From Actinomycetota bacterium (GTDB taxonomy: Bacteria; Actinomycetota; Humimicrobiia; Humimicrobiales; Humimicrobiaceae), in the NCBI GenBank assembly GCA_026392215.1, contig JAPLCN010000154.1:1-44859 (forward strand): DNA of 44,859 nt. The letters are read 5' to 3'. Under the pieces are notes generated by a model that was not told the origin of the DNA, made no database searches, and saw nothing but the letters and a program-made list of their open reading frames with translations. Below, piece by piece: positions 34,353 to 44,797 of this stretch. The stretch's first letter is position 1. Every line of letters starts with the position of its first letter. A program made the position numbers and the translations under genes.

Positions 34353-35330
34353 TTAAGGCATCAGAATATCCTGATTTATTTTTACGATCTTATCAGGATA
34401 ACTTTTTCTTTTAATATATTCGTTAATATTTTCACCATTAATTTCAAAATCCGGAGCTACTTCTGATAAAGGCATCATTACAAAATTTCTTTCAGATAAT
34501 CGCGGGTGAGGCACTTTTAATATATCTGAATTTATACATATATCTTCAATATATAATATGTCTATATCTATAATTCTTGGGCCATTTTTTACAGGCTGAC
34601 TTTCTCTGCCCATTTCATATTCTATATTTTTTACATAGCCAAGCACAGTGAAAGGATTGGCTGAACTTTTTACTGCAGCCTTGATAGCCAGGTTATAAAA
34701 ATTATCCTGACCTTTAAAATACATAGGCTCTGTTTCGTATATAGAAGAAACTTCCAGAATCTTAAAAATATCCGATTTGAAAATAAGATATAAAGCCTTC
34801 TTAATATTTTCAAGCTTGTTGCCTTTGTTAGTCCCTATAGAAAGATAAACAATCCTATAACCTTTTTTAGAAACCTTCTTAGTGCCGGAAAATAAGCCGG
34901 AATCTTTAATTTTTTCAAACTTAATATTATCCTGGTTTTTGCCCTCAAATTCATTATCTGGAGATTTTTTATTTACCGCCAGCTTGTAAGTAACGCCTAC
35001 GCTATCAAGCTTTTCCTTAATGGGAGGATTTATCTTTTCAACCCTGACTTTCACATTACTTATTAGCGGAGACAACTTTGAAATTCTGACAGATATTTCC
35101 TCTGCAAGGGTTTCAAGCAAATCAAACTTATTTTGTGAGTTGATTTCTTTTATTATTTCAATAGCATCAGAATAATTTACAGTTTCAGATAAATTATCAC
35201 TTCCGGAAAAACTGTCTTTATTTATCTTTATTTCAATATTATAAACAAAATACTGGCCTTCCTGTTTTTCTTCAGGCTTTACTCCGTGATATCCGTATAA
35301 ACTTAAATTTTTAACAAATATTTTAAACAT
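34353..35330 (-). CDS. folBK: Bifunctional dihydroneopterin aldolase/HPPK (FolB-FolK)
   Basis: A 325-residue fusion catalysing two steps of folate synthesis: aldol cleavage of dihydroneopterin, then pyrophosphorylation of hydroxymethyl-dihydropterin. FolB covers 1-118 (NLSLYGYHGVKPEEKQEGQ, then NPPIKEKLDSVGV). A charged linker of about 35 residues follows. FolK covers about 157-325 with LSIGTNKGNKLENI, NGPRIIDIDILY and PHPRLSERNFVMMPL, the HPPK signature. Last gene of tilS-hpt-ftsH-folE-folP-folBK, 32 bases after folP. Confidence 0.95.
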   Translation of the reverse strand: MFKIFVKNLSLYGYHGVKPEEKQEGQYFVYNIEIKINKDSFSGSDNLSETVNYSDAIEIIKEINSQNKFDLLETLAEEISVRISKLSPLISNVKVRVEKINPPIKEKLDSVGVTYKLAVNKKSPDNEFEGKNQDNIKFEKIKDSGLFSGTKKVSKKGYRIVYLSIGTNKGNKLENIKKALYLIFKSDIFKILEVSSIYETEPMYFKGQDNFYNLAIKAAVKSSANPFTVLGYVKNIEYEMGRESQPVKNGPRIIDIDILYIEDICINSDILKVPHPRLSERNFVMMPLSEVAPDFEINGENINEYIKRKSYPDKIVKINQDILMP

Positions 35331-35362
35331 TATTTTAAAAACGGTAATTCTTATTCTTACTT

Positions 35363-36571
35363 TTAAACATTTTGAATTGCTTTTACCAGGCTTATAGCCC
35401 TGATGGTTTCCTTTACATCATGAACTCTTAATATGTTTGCTCCACTTAAAACACAAACTGCGGCTGCGGCAAGGCTTCCCTCCAGCCTATCCTTTGGCTG
35501 CAAATTTAATAGAGCGCCTGTAAAAGATTTTCTTGACGCTCCTATTAAAACAGGATAACCAAGTGATTTAAAATCAGCTAATTTTTTTATAATTGTAAAA
35601 TTATGGTCAAGAGTTTTTCCAAAACCAAGCCCCGGGTCAATAATAATATTTTCAGGCTTTATTCCTGCTTGCAATGCTGCCGCGCTCTGATTTCTGAAAA
35701 AATCATAAATTTCACCAACCACGTCTCCATAAACAGGATTTTCCTGCATATTTTGAGGAGTTCCCTTCATGTGCATCAGAATAAGGCAAGCCCCTGAATC
35801 AGCAGCTGTTTTTTTCATATTCTCATCAAACACAAGACCACTGATGTCATTTATTATGTCAGCTCCTTCTTTTATTGCTTTACCTGCAACTTCGCTTCTA
35901 TATGTATCAATCGAAACTAAAATATCATAATTTTTCTTTATGTAACTTATTACTGGAATTGTTCTTTCAAGCTCCTCTTTTATGCTTGCCGGTTTGGAAC
36001 CTGGCCTGGTTGACATGCCCCCTATATCAATAATATGAGCTCTGTCCTGAACAATTTCATCTGCTCTTTTATACGCATTTTCCAACTTGTAACATTGTCC
36101 GCCATCAAAAAAGGAATCAGGAGTTACATTAACAATTCCCATAATTAAAACTTCTCTTTTAAGGTCAAATTCTTTTTGCCCTATCCTTAAAATATTTTGG
36201 GTTTCGTTTTTTTGGCGATTATTTAAAAACTCATCCAGCTCCAGCGACAACATTTTTAATCCGAATGGCTGCAGCTTAATTTTATCTATAAGATTTCTTA
36301 TATTTTTTTTAGTTCCAAAAATAATGACATCAGATTTATCTCCGGAGCAGTACAATGCATCCCTTGAAGTAGCGACATCACCATTTCTTGCAAGCATTTC
36401 CTGCTTTAATATATTTGCAGCCCTGTTATTAACACCGTCTACCCTGATTGCAATATTAACGATCTTGCCTGACATTATTTTTGCACCAGGAGGTGTTGTG
36501 CCGATTTTTACAAATTCGCTTAAAGCATCCAATTCATTATTAATAAATATCTGCCTTATTTTATGAGCCAT
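35363..36571 (-). CDS. folP: Dihydropteroate synthase with N-terminal extension
   Basis: FolP joins hydroxymethyl-dihydropterin pyrophosphate to p-aminobenzoate; it is the sulfonamide target. The catalytic TIM barrel occupies about 138-402: IMGIVNVTPDSFFDGG, IIDIGGMSTRPGS, SIDTY, IINDISG, ILMHMKG, IIDPGLGFGKT and GASRKSF. Residues 1-130 form an extra domain (NIAIRVDGVNNRAANILKQE and VATSRDALYCSGDKSDVIIF), which gives 402 residues instead of about 280. Such long forms occur in Clostridia and Chloroflexi. The ATG lacks a clear ribosome site. Confidence 0.95.
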   Translation of the reverse strand: MAHKIRQIFINNELDALSEFVKIGTTPPGAKIMSGKIVNIAIRVDGVNNRAANILKQEMLARNGDVATSRDALYCSGDKSDVIIFGTKKNIRNLIDKIKLQPFGLKMLSLELDEFLNNRQKNETQNILRIGQKEFDLKREVLIMGIVNVTPDSFFDGGQCYKLENAYKRADEIVQDRAHIIDIGGMSTRPGSKPASIKEELERTIPVISYIKKNYDILVSIDTYRSEVAGKAIKEGADIINDISGLVFDENMKKTAADSGACLILMHMKGTPQNMQENPVYGDVVGEIYDFFRNQSAAALQAGIKPENIIIDPGLGFGKTLDHNFTIIKKLADFKSLGYPVLIGASRKSFTGALLNLQPKDRLEGSLAAAAVCVLSGANILRVHDVKETIRAISLVKAIQNV

Positions 36572-36811
36572 GTTTTATCTTTTAGTTTTAATAAAAAATA
36601 ATATAAAAAAACAAAATAAATAAAAATAATAATAAAATAAGCTAAAATTAAGCTTGCAAGACAATTAATATTAAGTCAACAGACAAAAAGATTTCAGATT
36701 ATTTTACTATTGTAAAACAGGAAAAATGAAAATATAAAAAATTTAAAAAAAATAATTATTACTTCAGGCTTATGGCTTGCTTTCTATTTAAAATATGTCC
36801 GGCAGCTTAAG

Positions 36812-37378
36812 TTACCTGTTATCCTTAATTAATGCAAATGCTTCAGCCCTTGAGGCTGCATTTCTCCTGAACAAACCTCTTACAGCGGAAGTTATTGTAA
36901 CAGTTTTTGGCTTCTTGACACCCCTCATGCTCATGCATAAATGCTCTGCTTCAACAATTACAAGAACCCCTCTGGCTTCCAGTTTTGTTACAAGTGTATC
37001 AGCCACTATGGTTGTCAGCCTTTCCTGAACCTGGGGCCTTTTTGCAACGATATCAATCAGCCTTGTAATCTTAGACAAGCCTACTATCTCACCTTTGGCG
37101 TTGGGAATATAAGCCACATGTGCTTTCCCGATAAAAGGTATCAGATGATGTTCGCAGACGGAGTAAAACGGGATATCTTTAATTACAATAATCTCATCAT
37201 GATTTTCATCAAACATTGATTTTATAACAGCAGAAGGGTCCTGATTTATGCCTGAAAATATTTCTTCATACATATCAGCAACCCTTCTTGGAGTATCTTT
37301 AAGGCCTTCTCTTTCAAGATCTTCTCCAATGCCTTTTAAAATTAATTTTACGCCATCTTCAATTAATTTTTTATCCAA
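36812..37378 (-). CDS. folE: GTP cyclohydrolase I (FolE, type IA)
   Basis: A 188-residue FolE that opens the GTP ring to make dihydroneopterin triphosphate, the first folate step. Zinc ligands Cys75, His78 ([10 protein letters not shown]) and Cys148 (EHLCMSMRG) are present, together with [22 protein letters not shown]. The start is TTG with AGGG five bases upstream. It follows ftsH by 44 bases and precedes folP by about 240 bases of AT-rich sequence without a visible terminator. Confidence 0.96.
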   Translation of the reverse strand: MDKKLIEDGVKLILKGIGEDLEREGLKDTPRRVADMYEEIFSGINQDPSAVIKSMFDENHDEIIVIKDIPFYSVCEHHLIPFIGKAHVAYIPNAKGEIVGLSKITRLIDIVAKRPQVQERLTTIVADTLVTKLEARGVLVIVEAEHLCMSMRGVKKPKTVTITSAVRGLFRRNAASRAEAFALIKDNR

Positions 37379-37422
37379 CTAAGCCCTATTTCTATTATTT
37401 TAAATTAGTTTTAGCGTCTTTT

Positions 37423-39366
37423 TTAAATTTCCTGATCTTCTTTTTCTGAACTTGCCTCACTTATATTTGCTGCAGGTTCTGCTACAGATTTTTTTGCAGA
37501 TTTTCTCATCCTTTTTGGTTTTTCTTCTATATTTTCTATAGATCTGAAACCTTCTGATTTATTGGTATTAAGTTTTCCAAGTATTTCAACAACTTCAGCT
37601 TTATTTAAAGTTTCTTTTTCAATTAATATTTCAGAAAGCTCCTTGAGAATTGCGCTGTTTTCAATTAAAAGCTCCTTAGCTTCATTAAAGCTGTTTTCAA
37701 TTATTATATGGACCTCATCATCTATAACAGATGCAACCTTATCGCTGTAATGAGGCCTTGAAATCAGCTGGTTGCCTAAAAATACTTCATCTGTTTCACC
37801 TTTATATGCAACCGGTCCTAATTTATCACTCATTCCAAAGTCAGTGATCATCTGCCTTGCAAGCTTTGTAGCCTTGTCTATGTCATTTTCAGCACCGCTT
37901 GTAATATCATTAAATACAAGCTCCTCTGCTACCCTGCCGCCAAGTAACATCTTTATATTGTCAAGCAGTTCAGTCCTGGATTTAAGAAACCTGTCTTCTT
38001 CAGGCAAGGTGATTGTATATCCAAGAGCTCTTCCTCTTGAAATAATTGATATTTTATAAACCGGATCTGTGTTAGGCAGAATATAAGCAAGCAAAGCATG
38101 GCCCGACTCGTGAAAAGCAATGATTCTTTTCTCCTTTTCAGAAATAACCCTGGTTTTCTTTTCAGGCCCGGCAATAACTCTTTCAATTGCCTGATCTATT
38201 TCAAACATGGATACTTTCTTCTTATTATGCCTTGCTGCAAGAAGTGAAGCCTCATTAAATAAATTTGCAAGATCTGCGCCAGTAAACCCGGGTGTCTGTT
38301 TTGCAATGGTCTTAAATATTACATCCTTATCCAATGGCTTTCCTCTGCCGTGAACTTCAAGTATTTTTTCTCTGCCTATAAGGTCAGGCCTGTCTACCAT
38401 TATCTGCCTGTCAAACCTTCCCGGCCTTAGCAAAGCAGGGTCTAAAATATCCGGCCTGTTTGTTGCAGCAATTAATATTACTGTGCTCTCTACGTCAAAA
38501 CCATCCATTTCCACAAGAAGCTGGTTTAAGGTTTGTTCACGTTCATCATGGCCGCCTCCAATTCCTGCACCTCTGTGCCTTCCGACTGCATCAATTTCAT
38601 CCATAAAAATAATTGAAGGCTGAGTGGCTTTTGCCTGTGCAAATAAATCCCTGACTCTTGAAGCGCCTACGCCTACAAACATTTCAACAAATTCTGAACC
38701 GGAAATACTGTAAAATGGAACCCCGGCCTCCCCGGCAACTGCACGCGCAAGCAATGTTTTGCCGGTTCCCGGAGGACCATAAAGCAGAACTCCTTTGGGT
38801 ATTTTAGCCCCCATTGCTTTAAATTTTCCCGGATTTTCCAGAAACTCCTCAATTTCCTTCAGCTCTTCAACTGCTTCGTCGACTCCGGCAACATCTTTAA
38901 AAGTAATTTTGTTTTTCCCTTTGCTTGCTACTCTAGCCTTGCTTTTTCCAAACTGCATAACTTTTGAGCCGCCCCCCTGCATCTGGTTAAACAAAAAGAA
39001 AATAAGGCCGAACATTATTAAGAACGGAAGAGCACCAACCAGAAGCTGAATCCATATTGACTGTTTCTGGTTATCAACTTTAAAAGGAATATTTTTATCA
39101 ATCAAATACTTTGAGATATCATAGTTCGTCAAAAATGACACTTTGAACTTTGTATTATCCTTTAATGTGCCTTCAATTGTCCTATCGTCCCCTTTTACTA
39201 CAAGAGAAGTGCCGGTGTTTATTTCACTCTTGTCAACTTTAGCCATAAATTCTGTCAAGGTTAAATCCTTAACCTGCGGTGTCAGGAACAGCGGGTTCCT
39301 GAAGATAAAAAACATCACCACTATAAGTAATATTAAAAGCAATATATTTTTTAAATTTCTTTTCAA
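37423..39366 (-). CDS. ftsH: ATP-dependent zinc metalloprotease FtsH
   Basis: A 647-residue membrane AAA protease that degrades misfolded and regulatory proteins. Two N-terminal membrane helices (about 7-25 and 107-127) flank an extracytoplasmic domain. The AAA module has GPPGTGKT (197-204), [11 protein letters not shown] and the arginine-finger region [19 protein letters not shown]. The zinc site is HESGH (419-423) with the later Asp in [10 protein letters not shown]. The C-terminal 60 residues are Lys/Ser-rich. The start is TTG with AGGAG about ten bases upstream. Confidence 0.97.
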   Translation of the reverse strand: MKRNLKNILLLILLIVVMFFIFRNPLFLTPQVKDLTLTEFMAKVDKSEINTGTSLVVKGDDRTIEGTLKDNTKFKVSFLTNYDISKYLIDKNIPFKVDNQKQSIWIQLLVGALPFLIMFGLIFFLFNQMQGGGSKVMQFGKSKARVASKGKNKITFKDVAGVDEAVEELKEIEEFLENPGKFKAMGAKIPKGVLLYGPPGTGKTLLARAVAGEAGVPFYSISGSEFVEMFVGVGASRVRDLFAQAKATQPSIIFMDEIDAVGRHRGAGIGGGHDEREQTLNQLLVEMDGFDVESTVILIAATNRPDILDPALLRPGRFDRQIMVDRPDLIGREKILEVHGRGKPLDKDVIFKTIAKQTPGFTGADLANLFNEASLLAARHNKKKVSMFEIDQAIERVIAGPEKKTRVISEKEKRIIAFHESGHALLAYILPNTDPVYKISIISRGRALGYTITLPEEDRFLKSRTELLDNIKMLLGGRVAEELVFNDITSGAENDIDKATKLARQMITDFGMSDKLGPVAYKGETDEVFLGNQLISRPHYSDKVASVIDDEVHIIIENSFNEAKELLIENSAILKELSEILIEKETLNKAEVVEILGKLNTNKSEGFRSIENIEEKPKRMRKSAKKSVAEPAANISEASSEKEDQEI

Positions 39367-39497
39367 ATTAAATCAACTCCTGTTTATTTAGATTCACTTT
39401 CCCTTATTTAAGAAGCGCTAATACTCTACGCAAAAATCTGCAAATATTTTTAAAAATATTTATCCCAAATTAAAGCTAGTTATACATGATATAATAT

Positions 39498-40061
39498 TTA
39501 AACTGTATTTTCAATATATCCGATATATGGCAGGTTCCTGTAATTTTCAGCATAATCCAAGCCATATCCTACTACAAATTTGTTTGGTATATCAAAACCT
39601 TTATATTTGATTTTATTTTTAAATTTTCCCGGAACATCCTTGTCAAGCAAAGCACAGATCTCAACACTTTTCGGATTTCTTGCTTCAATATTTTTTACCA
39701 GATAATTAAGAGTTCTTCCGGAATCAATTATATCTTCTATTATTAATACATCCATGTTTTCAATGCTGTAATCCAGGTCCTTTGTAATTCTTACAACCCC
39801 GGAGCTGACCATCGAATCGCCGTAGCTTGAAACCGCCATAAAATCAAAAATTACCGGAATAGATATTTTTCTGCACAAATCAGCTATAAAAATAAAAGAG
39901 CCTTTTAAAACAGCAACCAGTACTGGAGTCCTGCTTGCATAGTCTTTGGAAACCGCAGCGCCAAGCTCTTCTACCTTTTTCCGCAGGACTTCTTCAGAAA
40001 ATAATATAGTTATATTATCCTTCCAGTCATTTTTTTCATTTTCAGAAGCAAATTGTTCCAT
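39498..40061 (-). CDS. hpt: Hypoxanthine phosphoribosyltransferase
   Basis: A 187-residue purine salvage enzyme that makes IMP/GMP from hypoxanthine or guanine and PRPP. LKGS (52-55) and the PRPP loop EDIIDSGRT (109-117) are intact, as is the base-binding end KFVVGYGLDYAENYRNLPYI. Between tilS and ftsH, a conserved order. Confidence 0.95.
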   Translation of the reverse strand: MEQFASENEKNDWKDNITILFSEEVLRKKVEELGAAVSKDYASRTPVLVAVLKGSFIFIADLCRKISIPVIFDFMAVSSYGDSMVSSGVVRITKDLDYSIENMDVLIIEDIIDSGRTLNYLVKNIEARNPKSVEICALLDKDVPGKFKNKIKYKGFDIPNKFVVGYGLDYAENYRNLPYIGYIENTV

Positions 40062-40279
40062 AACACCTCATTTATTAAAAAAATTAATAATAAAAAATAA
40101 AAATCAAGATAATAAGTAATTATATTACAAAATAAATAAATTACTCCCAAATAATTAAAAAACAAGCGGTTTTATTTTCACGCAAATCAATATATCAAGT
40201 TAGTTCTTAATTAATAAGAATAAATGTAAGGAAAATAAAAATTTTAAACTTAAAGCATTATCACTTAATTATTTTTAAA

Positions 40280-41845
40280 TTAATCTTCAATTAACTTTAA
40301 ATAAAGCAAGATTCTTGTTTTATCTTCAAATTTTACCCTGTCATTAATTCTTAAATTTCCCACCCAGATAATTTTTTCAGAGTCGCAAAAAACAGGTACT
40401 GAACTCCTTAAATAAAAAGGTACCCTTAAGTCAATAAAAAAATCCTGCAGCTTTTTTTCTTTATTCATTCCAAGCGGGGTGAATTTATCCCCTTCATGCC
40501 AGCTTCTGACAATGACAGGAAATTTTATATTATTTATATCCATGTATGCTTCATTGTTTCCTGAATGCATAATGAATTTTTTATCAATTTCCTCTGCCTT
40601 AAAAACTTTAATTTGCAGTTTAAGACCCGATTCATTAATATTTTTAATAATTTCATGGACTGTATTTAATTGCGGATTTTTATTTAAAGTTTTTAAGTCA
40701 ACTTCTTTCCCTTCATTTGTCTTTAATAAAGCAGCAATTTCATCTTCATCAATTGCAGCAAATACTTTATTTAAGTTTTCCGGTTTTACATTTAACTGGT
40801 TATTTTTAAATAAATCCGAAAGGTTAATCTTGCTGCTGTCATAAATATATATAAACTCTCCTTCTTTTATAAAAAATATTCCGCCAGGCAGGCTAATTTT
40901 CTTATTCTCCCCGCCGTAATAGCAGAATTTAAGAATACCTCTCACATTTGCAGAAATAATATCTTTGGCATCTCCTTTGACGAGTTCCATTAATTTAAAA
41001 ATCAAGGCAGTTTTTAAACAACCATCCAGATTTTTGATATAAGAGACAGATATCTTTATAAATCCCTTATCATAGACATCCTTTATGTCGGCGCCTTGTT
41101 TTTTTTGAATTTCTTTAATGATTTTCAGAACTTTATTTTCAATATACTCACTGTTTAATCTTAAATTTTCAATTGTATTTAATATATTGCCTTTAAAGCC
41201 ATTCCCAAATTCATTTTCCAGATAAGGAATTAAATTATTCCTTATCTTATTTCTGAAATATTTGTTTTCCAGATTTGTCCTGTCAATGCAATAACTTATA
41301 TTGTTGGAATTTAAAAAATCAGCTATATCTTTTTTAAAACTTAATATAAGCGGCCTTATTGTTTTCCCATTTACTGGCTTTATGCCACCCAAACCCCTTA
41401 GCCCCGCGCCTCTCATTAGATTCATAACAAATGTCTCCAGATTATCATCTGCATTATGGGCAACTGCTATTTTTTTTATAGAATTTTCAACACAATATTT
41501 TTCAAGCAGGCTTTTCCGGAGAAGACGGGCGCCTTCCTGAAAATTCAATTTCCTTTCAAGACACCACTTCAAAACATTTATCTTTTCGCTGAAGAGTTTT
41601 ATGTTTAATTTAGAGCACAAATCCTCTACAAAACCGGCATCTCTGGTGGAGTCTCCGCTTCTTGTTGAATGGTCAAGGTGGAAAGCATAAAGCTTTAAAT
41701 TATATTTACTTTTTATGAGGTTAAAAAAGTAAATAAGAAATACTGAATCAGGCCCCCCTGAAACAGAAATCAGGACAGAATCTCCCGGACTTAGCATATT
41801 GTACTTTTCAACAGCTTTTACCGAATCAGAAATTAATTTAAGCAT
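40280..41845 (-). CDS. tilS: tRNA(Ile)-lysidine synthetase TilS
   Basis: TilS modifies the CAU anticodon of tRNA-Ile2 to lysidine. The ATP-binding P-loop SGGPDS lies at 29-34, followed by HLDHSTR, a substrate part with NADDNLETFVMNLMRG and GGIKPVNGKTIRPL, and the C-terminal TilS_C domain with ILRINDRV-like sequence. At 521 residues it is longer than E. coli TilS (about 430) and similar to Gram-positive forms. A gap of about 220 bases separates it from hpt. Start ATG. Confidence 0.93.
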   Translation of the reverse strand: MLKLISDSVKAVEKYNMLSPGDSVLISVSGGPDSVFLIYFFNLIKSKYNLKLYAFHLDHSTRSGDSTRDAGFVEDLCSKLNIKLFSEKINVLKWCLERKLNFQEGARLLRKSLLEKYCVENSIKKIAVAHNADDNLETFVMNLMRGAGLRGLGGIKPVNGKTIRPLILSFKKDIADFLNSNNISYCIDRTNLENKYFRNKIRNNLIPYLENEFGNGFKGNILNTIENLRLNSEYIENKVLKIIKEIQKKQGADIKDVYDKGFIKISVSYIKNLDGCLKTALIFKLMELVKGDAKDIISANVRGILKFCYYGGENKKISLPGGIFFIKEGEFIYIYDSSKINLSDLFKNNQLNVKPENLNKVFAAIDEDEIAALLKTNEGKEVDLKTLNKNPQLNTVHEIIKNINESGLKLQIKVFKAEEIDKKFIMHSGNNEAYMDINNIKFPVIVRSWHEGDKFTPLGMNKEKKLQDFFIDLRVPFYLRSSVPVFCDSEKIIWVGNLRINDRVKFEDKTRILLYLKLIED

Positions 41846-41959
41846 TATATAAACTATTTAAATCTTTAAATTCATAAAAACTATTTTTATCACTTATTTC
41901 CATCAATAATATTTTTTTGTTTGCCACTTATCTTTGCCAAATTCATATCCCGATAAGAT

Positions 41960-42751
41960 TTATTCAAAAACCTTTCTGCTGATCCTTTTTATTGAATTTG
42001 ATTTTCCTGTTGCCTCATCAATATCAATGACTACTCCATTTATCCAGTTGTCTGAATCTGCGACACTAAACCTTTGGGGCAGCATATTAATGAACCTGTC
42101 TACTATTATTTCCTTTTTAACTCCAATGACAGAGTTGCGAGGCCCGCACATGCCTACATCTGTTATGTATGCAGTTCCCTTGGTGAGCACTCTTTCATCT
42201 GCAGTCTGTACATGGGTATGCGTCCCTATAACTGCGCTGACCCTGCCATCAAGATACCAGCCTATTGCCACTTTTTCGCTTGTAACTTCAGCATGAAAGT
42301 CAAGTATTACAATCTGCGTCCTCTTATTTACAAAACTTAAAACCTTATCAGCTGTTCTGAACGGACAGTCAAAATTGTCAATAAAAACCCGGCCGCATAA
42401 ATTAAAAACTGCCACTTCATGCCCCTTTGTTTTTTTATTAGAAAAAATATAACAGCCATTGCCAGGAGTGTCAGGAGGATAGTTTGCCGGTTTGATTAGT
42501 CTCGGCTCTGTTTCAAGGTAACCAAAAATTTCTTTCTTTTTAAAAATATGGTTACCGCTGGTAATTACGTCTACCCCAAGCCCTAAAAGAGTGTCACTGA
42601 TTTCAGGCGTTATTCCGATTCCGCCTGCAGCATTTTCTCCATTAACAATTACCACATCAGCTTTTTCTTCTTTAATTAAAGCATCCAGATCGTTTTCAAG
42701 ACATCTTCTTCCCGGACTGCCGATAACATCTCCCAAAAATAAGACAATCAA
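41960..42751 (-). CDS. ymdB: YmdB-type metallophosphoesterase (TIGR00282 family)
   Basis: A 263-residue calcineurin-like phosphoesterase of the YmdB family; Bacillus YmdB is a 2',3'-cyclic nucleotide phosphodiesterase. Metal-binding residues are Asp8 (FLGDVIG), Glu39-Asn40 (NGENAAGG), Asn67-His68 (SGNHIF), then DFHAEVTSEK and GTHTHVQTAD. The start is TTG with AGAGG upstream. In Firmicutes it usually follows rny (RNase Y); here it is preceded by a lipoprotein gene at 27 bases. Confidence 0.92.
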   Translation of the reverse strand: MIVLFLGDVIGSPGRRCLENDLDALIKEEKADVVIVNGENAAGGIGITPEISDTLLGLGVDVITSGNHIFKKKEIFGYLETEPRLIKPANYPPDTPGNGCYIFSNKKTKGHEVAVFNLCGRVFIDNFDCPFRTADKVLSFVNKRTQIVILDFHAEVTSEKVAIGWYLDGRVSAVIGTHTHVQTADERVLTKGTAYITDVGMCGPRNSVIGVKKEIIVDRFINMLPQRFSVADSDNWINGVVIDIDEATGKSNSIKRISRKVFE

Positions 42752-42778
42752 TTTTACCTCTATTCTATTTTTAAATTT

Positions 42779-43261
42779 TTAATCCCAAAAATTAATTTTC
42801 CAGCTTCCATCTTCGTCTTTCACTAACGATATGACCAAGTCTTTATAAACTTTTTCTTCATTATCATAGCTGTCAATCAAATCAATGCCTACATTTGCAA
42901 TATTATTTTTAACTTCTACCCAGTTAATTTTAATTTCAACAATTTTAGTTACATTTTTTAATTCTTTTCTAAAATCATCAATATTATGGTCTGATTTATC
43001 CTGGGTTGATATCAGGTTGAATGCTTCTTCCAATTTCCCTGCTTCCAGATATTTAAAGAAATTATCAACCACATTAACGGCGGCATTCATTGCATCATCG
43101 CCTGATAATTTATTTTTCAGGAGAGTCTTAATGTCAACTTTTTTACTGCATCCTGCCATAAATGTAACCAGGCTTAACATAATAAGCAATATGCTTATAT
43201 AGACCAGAATTGATTTGGCTTTCGGATTATAAGTTTTCAAGCTGAAATTTCTCTGCATCAT
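42779..43261 (-). CDS. Small lipoprotein, NTF2/DUF4878-like
   Basis: A 160-residue protein with a lipoprotein signal (membrane stretch at 17-35, lipobox FMAGC, Cys38). The mature part (DAMNAAVNVVDNFFKYLEAGKLEEAFNLIS ... DGSWKINFW) has the helix-then-sheet pattern of small NTF2-like or DUF4878 lipoproteins. No catalytic motif. A second ATG immediately follows the first. It runs into ymdB with a 27-base gap. Confidence 0.65.
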   Translation of the reverse strand: MMQRNFSLKTYNPKAKSILVYISILLIMLSLVTFMAGCSKKVDIKTLLKNKLSGDDAMNAAVNVVDNFFKYLEAGKLEEAFNLISTQDKSDHNIDDFRKELKNVTKIVEIKINWVEVKNNIANVGIDLIDSYDNEEKVYKDLVISLVKDEDGSWKINFWD

Positions 43262-43563
43262 AATGATTTAAATTATAATTTAAAAGTCATAATTAATAAA
43301 TTACATTCAAAGCGATATGCAGTAATTCTGCACCATTATAAAAAATAAGGGCAGCACCTGTTAAGAACCGGATTAATGTTTTGGTTGCTAAGCCTATATA
43401 CTTTATTGCTTATCCTGGTTTAAGCGCCAGCATTAGAAGACATTATGTCAAGTGCAGTCGCCAAATCAATTCCAATATGTTTAAATGCAGCAAATATTTT
43501 TAGCAGATTATAAAAGAGGTAACAAGTAATAATTGTTATTAAGATGTTTAGAATTTTGAAAAT
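43262..43563. other. Intergenic region upstream of the lipoprotein gene
   Basis: About 300 bases. I see no gene, repeat or RNA apart from the tRNA gene that follows. Confidence 0.5.
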
Positions 43564-43640
<77 letters not shown>

Positions 43641-43665
43641 ATGCAATGATAATAACAGAAATATT

Positions 43666-43693
43666 ATTATAAATAATTTTCATAATTATGCAA
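43666..43693 (-). promoter_or_regulatory. Promoter of the tRNA-fMet gene
   Basis: On the minus strand TTGCAT (43693-43688), 16-base spacer, TATAAT (43671-43666), about 25 bases before the mature 5' end of the tRNA. Confidence 0.6.
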
Positions 43694-43789
43694 GTAGAAA
43701 TTATCCTTGACGACATGGACAAAATAACTAATTACTTTTGAACTTCTTAAGGTAGAAAAAAAATAAAGAGCGTAATATGCCTTATTCTT

Positions 43790-44512
43790 TCACTTACTAT
43801 TTAAATCTTCTTCAGAATTCTTAATTTTAATCATGGTTGAACGGCTGAATTCTTTTTTTGCAAATAACTTGGCAAACAATGATTGCTCTTCGCTAAGAAC
43901 TGTTTCTATTGTTGTTAAATCAAGCCTTAAAAGCGGAAAGTATTCATCATTTTTTTTAATAAGAAAGCCATTTTTAATCAGAAATTTTAATGGAATCAAA
44001 TGCAGATTTTCAAATTCCTCATCTGACATATTATCATTTTGTCTTTTAGCTATCGTTTCAAGGGATTTTATTCCAAGTTTTAATGAATCCTTTTCAACAG
44101 AAAGAAGCAGTCTCTCAGGGGCTCCGAAATCCCGATATTGGGGCTCAACAAACATACAGGCAATAAAAATGCTGTTATTGTCAGGTGGGTAAACACTGAA
44201 TTCCTTTAATTTAGGAAATAAATAATAATTTCCATAAATAACCATGCCTTTAATTTCGTTTTTATTTATATAAGCAATTTTAATCTTCCCGCCATTTCTG
44301 ATAAAGGTTTTGAATTCATTGCCATGATTCTTGCGATTTTTTATCTCAAAAAGTTTTGATCTGAAGAAATCTAAAAATTTGGGGGATTTCTGAAACTCTT
44401 TAACGAGGCTTATCCTGTTGCATTCAAACCAGTAAGTGCAAGTCTGGCATCTCAATTTCAGCTTTGAAATATCTTCAAATTCAATGTCTATTATTTTTAT
44501 ATTTAAATCCAT
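43790..44512 (-). CDS. GNAT-family N-acetyltransferase
   Basis: A 240-residue protein with the GNAT fold: IKGMVIYGNYYLFP (strands), SIFIACMFVEPQYRDFGAPERLL for the acetyl-CoA-binding region and LKFLIKNGFLIKKNDE at the end. An N-terminal Cys22-x2-Cys25-Thr-Tyr-Trp motif resembles the CxxC-Y/F-W start of actinobacterial GNAT proteins. The usual R/Q-x-x-G-x-G/A loop is degenerate (QYRDFGAPERL). AAGGAG lies about eight bases before the ATG. Substrate unknown; single gene. Confidence 0.8.
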   Translation of the reverse strand: MDLNIKIIDIEFEDISKLKLRCQTCTYWFECNRISLVKEFQKSPKFLDFFRSKLFEIKNRKNHGNEFKTFIRNGGKIKIAYINKNEIKGMVIYGNYYLFPKLKEFSVYPPDNNSIFIACMFVEPQYRDFGAPERLLLSVEKDSLKLGIKSLETIAKRQNDNMSDEEFENLHLIPLKFLIKNGFLIKKNDEYFPLLRLDLTTIETVLSEEQSLFAKLFAKKEFSRSTMIKIKNSEEDLNSK

Positions 44513-44662
44513 AATTATTTCTCCTTATCATATATTATATCTTATCCTGCAGGTTGAACAACTTTTTAAGATTCGTTTAGACAATTTAAGGATTACTGCT
44601 GCTCCCAAAACCTGATAAAACATTTTATTTTTAATTATTTTATGACAGTTTAAAATAGCTTG

Positions 44663-44692
44663 TTGACAAAATCATAGTATTATATTTAATAT
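44663..44692 (+). promoter_or_regulatory. Promoter of the tRNA-Arg gene
   Basis: Perfect -35 TTGACA (44663-44668), 18-base spacer, TAATAT (44687-44692), about 28 bases before the tRNA. Confidence 0.65.
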
Positions 44693-44720
44693 AAGTTTAC
44701 TTTTTTACTTAGTTCATCGT

Positions 44721-44797
44721 GTCCCTGTAGCTCAGAAGGATAGAGCAAAGGATTCCTAATCCTTGTGTCGGCAGTTCGATTCTGCCCAGGGACACCA
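44721..44797 (+). tRNA. tRNA-Arg (CCT), CCA encoded
   Basis: A 77-nt tRNA with acceptor GTCCCTG (44721-44727) / CAGGGAC (44787-44793), anticodon stem AAGGA/TCCTT with loop TTCCTAA (anticodon CCT), T-arm with GTTCGATTC, discriminator A and encoded CCA (44795-44797). Confidence 0.95.

Noticed and set aside
43790-44192. Serine-rich plus-strand frame opposite the GNAT gene
   Set aside because: Shadow of the acetyltransferase reading frame.
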